Shown here piece after piece: positions 6,620 through 10,978 of a DNA stretch of 10,978 bases. The notes under the pieces are model-generated. The model searched no databases and was not told the origin of the DNA. It worked only from the letters and a program-made list of their open reading frames with translations. The position numbers were made by a program, and so were the translations under genes. The stretch is taken from contig JAEWVQ010000101.1 in assembly GCA_023459095.1 (NCBI GenBank), positions 1 through 10,978 on the forward strand. The letters run 5' to 3'. Position 1 is the stretch's first letter; the number at the start of each line of letters is the position of its first letter. The stretch is from Pseudomonadota bacterium. GTDB taxonomy: Bacteria; Pseudomonadota; Gammaproteobacteria; Burkholderiales; Rhodocyclaceae.

Positions 6620-8768
6620 CGGCAAGCGCGTCACCATCGGCTACCGCTATTACATGGGGATCCATTGTGGTCTTGCGCGCGGACCGATCAATCAGCTCGT
6701 GTCCATCACTGCCGGCGGCAAAACCGCGTGGTCGGGCAGCGTCACCACGAGCGGCGCCATCGAGATCAACAACCCCTACCTCTTCGGCGGCGACAAAAAG
6801 GAGGGCGGCATCGCCGGCACGCTGCACGTGATGATGGGCGAGCCCACGCAGACCGCCCCGGCTGCGCTCGTCGACATGCTCGGCGGCGACGTGCCCGGCT
6901 TCCGCGGCGTGGTGAGCCTTTTCTTCGATGGCCTGGTGTCTGCGATGACGCCGTACCTCAAGCCTTGGCGTATGCGCGTGCGGCGCACCACCGCGGGCTG
7001 GGACGGCGAGCCGTGGTATCCGAGCAAGGCCATGGTGCCGCTCGCCGGCGGCGCCATCCATGCAATGAATCCGGCGCACATCATTTACGAGGCGCTCACC
7101 AACCGCGACTGGGGCGGCGGCAACGACCGCTCGCGGCTCTCCGACGCCTCGTTCCGCGCCGCAGCCGACGCGCTGCATGCCGAGGGCTTCGGCCTCTGCC
7201 TGCGCTGGAACCGGCAGGACAGCGTGAGCAATTTCGTGCAGAGCATCATCGATCACTGCGGCGCGGTGCTGCAGCAAAGCCGCTTCGACGGCCTCTACCA
7301 CCTCAAGCTGGTCCGCGGCGACTACACCGCCGCCGCGCTACCCCTGTTCGATGAGGATTCCGGCCTGCTCGGCATCGACGACGACGACAACGGCGCCGCC
7401 GCCGGCGCGACCAACGAGATCGTCATCAAGTGGCAGGACCCGATCACCAACGAGCCGCGCCAGGTGCGCGAGCGCAACCTCGCCGGCATCACCGCCGACC
7501 GGCAAGTGCTATCGCAGACCATCGACTACCCGGGCCTCCCCACCGCCGAGCTGGCCGGGCGGGTCGCGGTGCGCGAGCTGCGCACCCGCGCCGGGCACAT
7601 CAAGCGCTTCAAGGTCCGGCTCGACCGCCGCGGTTACCAGATCCAGCCCGGCGACGTGTTCCGCATCCGCTCCACGCGGCGCGGGATCGACAACATGGTC
7701 GTGCGCGCCGGGCGCTGCGAAGACGGCACGCTCGACAATGCCGCGATCACCATCACCGCGGTGCAGGACATCTTCGGCCTGCCCGCGACCGCCATCGCCA
7801 CCGCGCCCCCCTCGAGCTGGGTGCCGCCCAACCGCACCCCGGCCGCCGCCGCGCAGCGGCGCCTCTTCGAGCGCACGTGGCGCGACCTGGCGACGATCAC
7901 CGACCCGGCCAACCAGGCGCTGATCGACCCCACCGCCTGCTACCTCGCCGCGGTGGCCGCCAAACCCACCGCGCTGTCGCAGGGCTTCGACCTCGAAACC
8001 CGCGTCGGAAGCGCTGCATGGGCCGCTCAGGACGACGGCGAATTCGCGCCCACGGGCCTGCTCGCTGCCGCCCTCGGTCCCACCACCACCGCGTTTGCGC
8101 TCACCGCTGGCACCGACCTCGAGCAGATCGCCGCCGGCACGGCTGCGCTGATCGATGACGAGATCGTGCGCATCGCCGCCTGGGACGTCACCACCCGCAC
8201 CGGCACGCTCGGGCGCGGCTGCGTCGACACGGTGCCGGTCGCGCATGCCGCCGGCGCTCGCCTGTGGGTGGTCGACGACCCCGCCGCCGACCCGCTCGCC
8301 TACGCCCCAAGCACCACGGTGCAGGCCCGGCTCCTCACCAAGACCACCGCCGGCAGGCTTGATCCGGCGCTGGCCCCGTCCGACAGCCTCACCCTCGCCC
8401 AGCGCCAGGCGCGGCCGTACCCGCCCGGGCGCCTGCGCATCAACGGTGCCGCCTACCCGGCGAGCGTCACCGGCGAGGTCACCGTCTCCTGGGCGCACCG
8501 CGACCGCCTGCTGCAGGCCGACCAGCTCATCGATGCCGAGCAGGGCGACATCGGCCCCGAGCCCGGCGTGACCTACCGCCTGCGGATCTACAGCGGCGCC
8601 ACCCTCAAGCGGACCTACAGCGGCATCACCGGCACCAGCCAGACCTACAGCACCGCCCACGAGGCCGCGGATGGCGGCCCCTTTAATCCGCTGCGCGTGG
8701 TCGTCGATGCAGTGCGCGACGGTCTCTATTCGCAGCAGGTGCACGACATCACTGTGGGGAGGAGCTGA
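6612..8768 (+). CDS. J-like phage tail-tip hub protein (Phage-tail_3 family), putative host-specificity protein
   Basis: A 718-residue protein with a near-perfect ribosome site (GGAGGTGA at 6601-6608, three bases before the ATG), predicting high translation. The N-terminus begins KRVTIGYRYYMGIHCGLARG, then LFGGDKKEGGIAGTLHVMMG, typical of tail-tip hubs. Residues about 150-250 contain AIHAMNPAHIIYEALTNRDW, SDASFRAAADALHAEGFGLC and QSIIDHCGAVLQQS, matching the 'putative phage tail protein' (Phage-tail_3) family. Later come QVLSQTIDYPGLPTAELAGR and FKVRLDRRGYQIQPGDVFRI. The C-terminal 100 residues (VTVSWAHRDRLLQADQLIDA, TYRLRIYSGATLKRTY, LRVVVDAVRDGLYSQQVHD) look like a fibronectin-type-III fold, as in other J-like proteins. 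It closes the tail tip and probably contacts the cell receptor, as no fibre gene follows. It is the last phage gene before the terminator and the phage end. Confidence 0.9.
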   Translation: MGSGKRVTIGYRYYMGIHCGLARGPINQLVSITAGGKTAWSGSVTTSGAIEINNPYLFGGDKKEGGIAGTLHVMMGEPTQTAPAALVDMLGGDVPGFRGVVSLFFDGLVSAMTPYLKPWRMRVRRTTAGWDGEPWYPSKAMVPLAGGAIHAMNPAHIIYEALTNRDWGGGNDRSRLSDASFRAAADALHAEGFGLCLRWNRQDSVSNFVQSIIDHCGAVLQQSRFDGLYHLKLVRGDYTAAALPLFDEDSGLLGIDDDDNGAAAGATNEIVIKWQDPITNEPRQVRERNLAGITADRQVLSQTIDYPGLPTAELAGRVAVRELRTRAGHIKRFKVRLDRRGYQIQPGDVFRIRSTRRGIDNMVVRAGRCEDGTLDNAAITITAVQDIFGLPATAIATAPPSSWVPPNRTPAAAAQRRLFERTWRDLATITDPANQALIDPTACYLAAVAAKPTALSQGFDLETRVGSAAWAAQDDGEFAPTGLLAAALGPTTTAFALTAGTDLEQIAAGTAALIDDEIVRIAAWDVTTRTGTLGRGCVDTVPVAHAAGARLWVVDDPAADPLAYAPSTTVQARLLTKTTAGRLDPALAPSDSLTLAQRQARPYPPGRLRINGAAYPASVTGEVTVSWAHRDRLLQADQLIDAEQGDIGPEPGVTYRLRIYSGATLKRTYSGITGTSQTYSTAHEAADGGPFNPLRVVVDAVRDGLYSQQVHDITVGRS

Positions 8769-8795
8769 CGGCGAACCGCGCGTGTCGTAAGACGC

Positions 8796-8825
8796 AGAAG
8801 GCCCGGCGATTGCCGAGCCTTCTTT
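8796..8825 (+). terminator. Rho-independent terminator of the phage late operon
   Basis: AGAAGGC (8796-8802) pairs with GCCTTCT (8817-8823), a C-A mismatch follows, then CGGC (8804-8807) pairs with GCCG (8812-8815) around a GATT loop. The hairpin begins 27 bases after the hub stop codon. The T tract is short (TTCTTT at 8820-8825), so the terminator is of moderate strength. It would stop late transcription before it runs through the phage end into host genes. Confidence 0.7.
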
Positions 8826-8857
8826 GCGCAATTCCTTTTCACTACATGCAAACCACG

Positions 8858-8908
8858 TGGCTGTAATTTATCGCGCGTCTGACGACGCTTTTATCGCGGC
8901 GCGCTTCA
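8858..8908 (-). other. Mu-like right end of the prophage (terminal transposase-binding region)
   Basis: Read on the minus strand from 8908 inwards, the sequence starts TGAAGCG, then CGCCGCGATAAAAGCG, and later GCGCGATAAATTAC. The phage Mu right end, as I recall it, starts TGAAGCGGCGCACGAAAAACG, with CACGATAAATGCG one site further in. By my hand count the first 23 bases agree at 17 positions without gaps, and the second site shares CGATAAAT at nearly the same distance (one base further). On the + strand the phage thus ends ...GCGCTTCA, with the terminal CA that Mu-type transposases join to target DNA. It lies 140 bp beyond the last tail gene and just before a locus of clearly different function. 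The comparison is from memory; the left end is not in the window. Confidence 0.7.
8867..8898 (-). repeat. Two 9-bp direct repeats 23 bp apart inside the phage end
   Basis: TTTATCGCG occurs at 8867-8875 and 8890-8898 (CGCGATAAA on the minus strand). A spacing of 23 bp, about two helical turns, suits two neighbouring protein sites on the same DNA face, as with the adjoining 22-bp MuA sites R1 and R2 of Mu. They are read here as the two outermost transposase-binding sites of this phage. Confidence 0.7.
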
Positions 8909-9076
8909 ACTTTGCGCGCCGGCTACCGGCTGGTGCTGCACGGCCTGTCGTCGGAGATGCTGCACGCGCTGCTGACGCGGATGAAGGCGGCGCAACAGAC
9001 TGCCCGCGAGGCCTGCATTGAGACAGATGAGGGCCGCGCCGCAATCGACCAGGAGTTGGCTCGGACGGCGGTCTGA
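8909..9076 (+). pseudogene. Probable 3' remnant of a host gene interrupted by the prophage
   Basis: Directly after the predicted phage end an open frame (codons from 8909) encodes about 55 residues: LRAGYRLVLHGLSSEMLHAL, LTRMKAAQQTAREACIETDE, GRAAIDQELARTAV, and a TGA at 9074-9076. Composition (third-position GC, amphipathic helices) looks like true coding sequence. The stop merges into a terminator hairpin, as at a genuine gene end. No convincing start or ribosome site exists: the frame is closed by a TAA at 8864-8866 inside the phage end, and only a TTG at 8912 lies near the left edge. I do not recognise the family. If the phage end is right, the 5' part of this gene should lie beyond the left prophage end, with a short target duplication (ACTTT, 8909-8913, if 5 bp). 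It could instead be a complete small gene with a weak TTG or GTG start. Confidence 0.45.
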
Positions 9077-9118
9077 GCCCCGCCGCGGTCTCTTCTCGGG
9101 CGTTCGGCGCGGGGCTTT
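9076..9118 (+). terminator. Terminator after the interrupted host gene
   Basis: AGCCCCGC (9076-9083) pairs with GCGGGGCT (9109-9116), followed by TTT (9116-9118). The loop is long (25 bases) and can fold further (CCG with CGG). The stem overlaps the TGA that ends the upstream frame. The T tract is short, so efficiency may be modest. It separates the interrupted gene and the prophage from the fecI-like promoter. Confidence 0.55.
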
Positions 9119-9146
9119 GCGCCGGGGCGCGAGATTATTTTACAAT
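9117..9146 (+). promoter_or_regulatory. Probable sigma-70 promoter of the fecI-fecR pair
   Basis: A -10 element TACAAT (9141-9146, one mismatch to TATAAT) stands 18 bases after a weak -35-like TTGCGC (9117-9122). The AT-rich stretch 9132-9168 stands out in otherwise GC-rich DNA. Transcription would start near 9153, leaving a leader of about 30 bases before the TTG start of the sigma gene. The overlap with the Fur-box-like sequence supports the assignment. Confidence 0.55.
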
Positions 9147-9165
9147 GAGAACAATTACTATTTTC
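9141..9165 (+). promoter_or_regulatory. Fur box (two overlapping 19-bp matches)
   Basis: Against the Fur consensus GATAATGATAATCATTATC, the 19-mer at 9141-9159 matches 12 positions, and a second 19-mer six bases on (9147-9165) also matches 12. A six-base offset is characteristic of overlapping Fur dimer sites. The site covers the -10 element and the expected start point, so Fur with iron should block transcription of the downstream sigma factor and FecR genes. The match counts are by hand. Confidence 0.65.
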
Positions 9166-9181
9166 ATCCGTTCAAGCGGGC

Positions 9182-9763
9182 TTGCCGAGCGTCGCGCTCC
9201 TGGGGGGGGGCGAACAGACGCTGAGTCTGCGCTCGCGTTGCCTGGCCCACCCTGCCCGAGCCGTCTTGCTGACCCGCTACTACCGCGACCTCCTGAGCTT
9301 CTGTCTGCGCAAGACCCGGGATCGGGACGCCGCCGCCGATCTGGCGCAGGAGAGCGTCACCCGCGTGCTGGCCATGCAGCGCGCCGGGCAGGCCATTCTT
9401 GAGCCCGGCGCGCTGCTGCGCCAGGTTGCGCTGCGCGCCAAGATCGACCTCGACCGGCGGGCGCAGGTGCGTCAGCACGACGCGCTCGAGGAACTCGACG
9501 AGTTCAGCCAGCCGAGCAGCGCGCCGCATCTGCAGCCGGAACAGGTCTATGCTTCGTCCCGCGCCGTCGCGGCCTATCTCGAGACGATCGAGCAATTGCC
9601 GCCGCGCTGCCGCGAGGCTTTCAGCCTGTACGTGTTCGACGATCTGTCCAACAGGGAGATCGCCGAGCGCATGGGGGTCTCGCTGAGCATGGTCAACCAG
9701 TACATCAGCCGTGGCAAGCTCGCCTGCGCCGCTTGCAGGGAAGCCCTTGAGCGCGATGCTTGA
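9182..9763 (+). CDS. FecI-type ECF RNA polymerase sigma factor
   Basis: A 193-residue sigma-70-family protein of the extracytoplasmic-function group, expected to direct RNA polymerase to a siderophore or haem receptor promoter. Region 2 spans about residues 31-95 (LTRYYRDLLSFCLRKTRDRD, AAADLAQESVTRVLAM). Region 4 spans 132-188 (LETIEQLPPRCREAFSLYVF, DDLSNREIAERMGVSLSMVN, QYISRGKL), with the helix-turn-helix at about 156-178. No ATG or GTG is available in frame downstream of the stop at 9146-9148; TTG 9182 is the first usable start and has only a weak ribosome site (GCGGG at 9176-9180). A TTG at 9266 would truncate region 2. A run of nine G (9202-9210) lies within codons 7-10; one G fewer would link this frame to an ATG at 9145, but that ATG overlaps the promoter -10. 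Fur control is indicated by the site upstream. FecR is the cognate regulator by position. Confidence 0.88.
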   Translation: MPSVALLGGGEQTLSLRSRCLAHPARAVLLTRYYRDLLSFCLRKTRDRDAAADLAQESVTRVLAMQRAGQAILEPGALLRQVALRAKIDLDRRAQVRQHDALEELDEFSQPSSAPHLQPEQVYASSRAVAAYLETIEQLPPRCREAFSLYVFDDLSNREIAERMGVSLSMVNQYISRGKLACAACREALERDA

Positions 9764-9848
9764 GTCACGATGTCCGCGTCTTTTTTCCGGAATGGTCCGG
9801 TGTCGATGACCGCGCAGGGTGCATCTTTCGGCGGGTTCATGCGTCTTG
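9764..9848 (+). other. Gap between the fecI- and fecR-like genes with a T6 run and small palindrome
   Basis: These 85 bases carry no gene. They contain TTTTTT (9781-9786) followed by CCGGAATGGTCCGG (9787-9800), a four-pair inverted repeat with a six-base loop. The T run precedes the stem, so it is not a standard terminator on this strand, and no promoter is evident. The two genes are probably co-transcribed. Confidence 0.4.
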
Positions 9849-10949
9849 ATGAATGAGATGAGCCCATTGCCCCCGCCTCGCCCTGCCTGCAATCCTCTAC
9901 CCGACGAGGCCGAGGACGCCCGCGAGCTCGAAGCCTATTTCCGACAACAGGACCCCGTCGCCGTCGCCGCTGCGGACTGGCATACCCGCTGGGAACACGG
10001 GCTGGATGCGGACGAAATGTGCCAGTTCCAGCAGTGGCTCGCGGCGCAGCCCGCGCATGCCGCAGCGTTCACACGACTGCACCGGGGCTCCGTCGATGTA
10101 CGCCGCATTGGGCCAGCGCAGCGCCGGCGGCACGCGGCCGGTCTGGCCCGCGCGCGCCGCGCGGCCGCGTCGTCATGGTGGCGGGCAGGGGGGCTGTGGC
10201 CGGCGCTGGTGGTGTTGTGCTGCGTCGTGCTGGTGACGGTCCGCTATGCATGGCTTCAACGGCCCGCCTTCGACCGGACCTACGCGGTCGCTCGCGGCGA
10301 CATGTTGAGCGTGGCCCTGCCTGACGGCAGCACCTTGAGCCTGGATGCCCAGACCCAGACCCGGGTGAGCCTGTACGGCGATCGGCGCGAGGTGCATCTG
10401 GTCGAGGGCCAGGCGATGTTCAGCGTGGCGTCGGACCCGTCGCGTCCCTTCCAGGTGGTCGCCGGTCCGGCGCGGATCACGGTACTGGGCACCCGCTTCG
10501 CGGTGCGCTATCAGCGCGCCGGGCGCGATGCCGGGGCCGTGACCGTGGCGGTGGAGGAGGGGCGGGTGCAGGTCGACGGCGCGCCCGAAACGGTTCGCGC
10601 GGAGCGGCGCGTGTCCGCCGAACTGCTCGCCGGGCAGGTCGTCGCGGTGGCGGCGGATGGGGCGCTGGGGCCGGTGGTCGCGGCGTCTCCGGCGAGCATC
10701 GCACCGTGGCGTCAGGGCATGCTGCGCTTTGAGAACACACCGCTGGCCGAAGTGCTGCGCGAGATGGAGCGCTACGGCCCGACCGGACTCGTGCTGCGGG
10801 ATCCCGCCGTGGGCGCACTGCCGGTCGGTGGCAGCTACCGAATCGGCCGTGCCGACGAGTTCGCCCGTGTGCTGCCGAGGATCTTGCCGGTGCAGGTGGT
10901 GGCCGGCGCCGATGGCAGCTTGGAGGTCGTCCGCGCGCCTGGGCGCTGA
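9849..10949 (+). CDS. FecR-type membrane regulator (anti-sigma/sigma regulator)
   Basis: A 366-residue inner-membrane protein that relays the signal from a TonB-dependent receptor to the sigma factor encoded just upstream. The N-terminal cytoplasmic region, residues 36-77, fits FecR_N/DUF4880: VAAADWHTRWEHGLDADEMC, then FQQWLAAQPAHAAAFTRL, with three tryptophans (W44, W48, W63) of the kind known to matter in FecR. An Arg-rich stretch (91-104) precedes a single membrane span, about 115-136 (GLWPALVVLCCVVLVTVRYAWL region). The periplasmic FecR domain follows at about 142-245 (GDMLSVALPDGSTLSLDAQT, HLVEGQAMFSVASD, ITVLGTRFAVR). The C-terminal 290-360 part (MLRFENTPLAEVLREMERYG, then GGSYRIGRADEFARVLPRIL) resembles DUF4974/STN, thought to contact the receptor. 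Start choice is uncertain: ATG 9849 or 9858, or GTG 9819, none with a strong ribosome site. The length is slightly above usual for the family. Confidence 0.9.
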   Translation: MNEMSPLPPPRPACNPLPDEAEDARELEAYFRQQDPVAVAAADWHTRWEHGLDADEMCQFQQWLAAQPAHAAAFTRLHRGSVDVRRIGPAQRRRHAAGLARARRAAASSWWRAGGLWPALVVLCCVVLVTVRYAWLQRPAFDRTYAVARGDMLSVALPDGSTLSLDAQTQTRVSLYGDRREVHLVEGQAMFSVASDPSRPFQVVAGPARITVLGTRFAVRYQRAGRDAGAVTVAVEEGRVQVDGAPETVRAERRVSAELLAGQVVAVAADGALGPVVAASPASIAPWRQGMLRFENTPLAEVLREMERYGPTGLVLRDPAVGALPVGGSYRIGRADEFARVLPRILPVQVVAGADGSLEVVRAPGR

Positions 10950-10978
10950 ATCTGGCGGCGAGCAAAAAAGTCTAGGGG
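10950..10978 (+). promoter_or_regulatory. Possible start of a receptor-gene promoter region (cut by window edge)
   Basis: After the fecR-like stop there is a non-coding stretch with six A (10964-10969), then GTCTAGGGG up to the edge. In FecI/FecR loci the next gene is commonly a TonB-dependent receptor transcribed by the FecI-type sigma factor, and A-rich -35 regions are usual for that class. The element is incomplete, so this is only a suggestion from context. Confidence 0.25.

Larger units (their letters stand above)
1..8908 (+). mobile_element. Right-hand part of a transposable (Mu-type ends) siphoviral prophage
   Basis: Every gene from base 2 to 8768 is a phage tail morphogenesis gene on one strand, tightly packed or overlapping. 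The order is tape measure, beta-rich virion proteins, DUF2163/BR0599 tail-tip protein, small tail proteins, J-like hub. This resembles the tail modules of D3112/B3-type transposable siphophages. The right boundary at 8908 is set by a Mu-like terminal sequence on the minus strand (TGAAGCG followed by two CGCGATAAA repeats), after which phage genes stop and a Fur/FecI/FecR locus begins. The left part (repressor, transposase A/B, head genes) lies outside the window. The tail-gene content is clear; the transposable assignment rests on the end sequence and gene order and has not been tested against a left end. Confidence 0.8.

Noticed and set aside
7509..8831. 440-residue minus-strand frame opposite the hub gene
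   Set aside because: Low-complexity Gly/Ala/Arg translation, shadow of the hub reading frame.
8824..9021. 65-residue frame beginning TTG across the phage end
   Set aside because: It starts inside the terminator, crosses the predicted phage-host junction and has no ribosome site; the coding-like signal after 8909 is in a different frame.
9018..9224. 68-residue frame beginning MRQMRAAPQS
   Set aside because: It runs through a terminator, the promoter and the Fur site and has an Arg-rich shadow composition.
9145..9402. ATG at 9145 as the start of a protein, possibly the sigma factor
   Set aside because: This ATG overlaps the -10 element and Fur site, lacks a ribosome site, and is out of frame with the sigma factor unless the G run changes length; kept only as part of the G-run observation.
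9781..9800. T6 run with CCGG...CCGG palindrome as a terminator
   Set aside because: The T run precedes the stem on the + strand and is an A run after the stem on the minus strand; the stem is only four pairs.
1..10978. tRNA, rRNA, CRISPR arrays, insertion sequences
   Set aside because: No clover-leaf genes, spaced identical repeats or transposase frames were seen on either strand by eye.

Overview
The window joins two unrelated pieces of GC-rich DNA. Bases 1-8908 are the right-hand part of a prophage with a long, non-contractile (siphovirus-type) tail. Bases 8909-10978 look like bacterial chromosome carrying an iron-starvation signalling pair, a FecI-type sigma factor and a FecR-type regulator. 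High GC, codon use and the FecI/FecR style suggest a proteobacterium, most likely a betaproteobacterium (a Rhodocyclales or Burkholderiales type). This is an inference without any marker gene.

Phage part. All genes lie on the + strand, abut or overlap, and form one late operon. In order: the 3' part of the tape measure protein (from base 2), two related beta-rich virion proteins (1856-2710, 2712-3593), a 571-residue tail protein with an internal duplication (3593-5308), a DUF2163/Phage_BR0599 tail-tip protein with four cysteines like those of lambda gpL (5298-6116), a 76-residue protein with an N-terminal membrane segment (6127-6357), an 83-residue tail protein (6368-6619) and a 718-residue J-like tail-tip hub (6612-8768). 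A hairpin terminator follows at 8796-8825. The order corresponds to lambda H-M-L-K-I-J and to gene transfer agents, and most closely to tail modules of D3112/B3-type transposable siphophages, but without an NlpC/P60 peptidase gene.

Junction. Read on the minus strand from 8908 inwards, the sequence resembles the right end of phage Mu: it begins TGAAGCG and carries two CGCGATAAA repeats 23 bp apart, like adjoining MuA sites R1 and R2. I therefore place the prophage end at base 8908. An open frame resumes right after it and ends at a TGA (9074-9076) that merges into a second terminator hairpin (9076-9118). This looks like the 3' remnant of a host gene cut by the insertion.

Host part. A promoter (-10 TACAAT at 9141) overlapped by a Fur-box-like sequence (9141-9165) precedes the sigma factor gene (9182-9763, apparent TTG start, with a run of nine G near its 5' end). 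Then comes the fecR-like gene (9849-10949), whose product has an N-terminal FecR_N/DUF4880 region, one membrane span, a periplasmic FecR domain and a C-terminal DUF4974-like domain. A TonB-dependent receptor gene would be expected just past the right edge. The expected circuit is: Fur represses the pair when iron is plentiful; in iron shortage the receptor signals through FecR to the sigma factor, which then transcribes the receptor gene.
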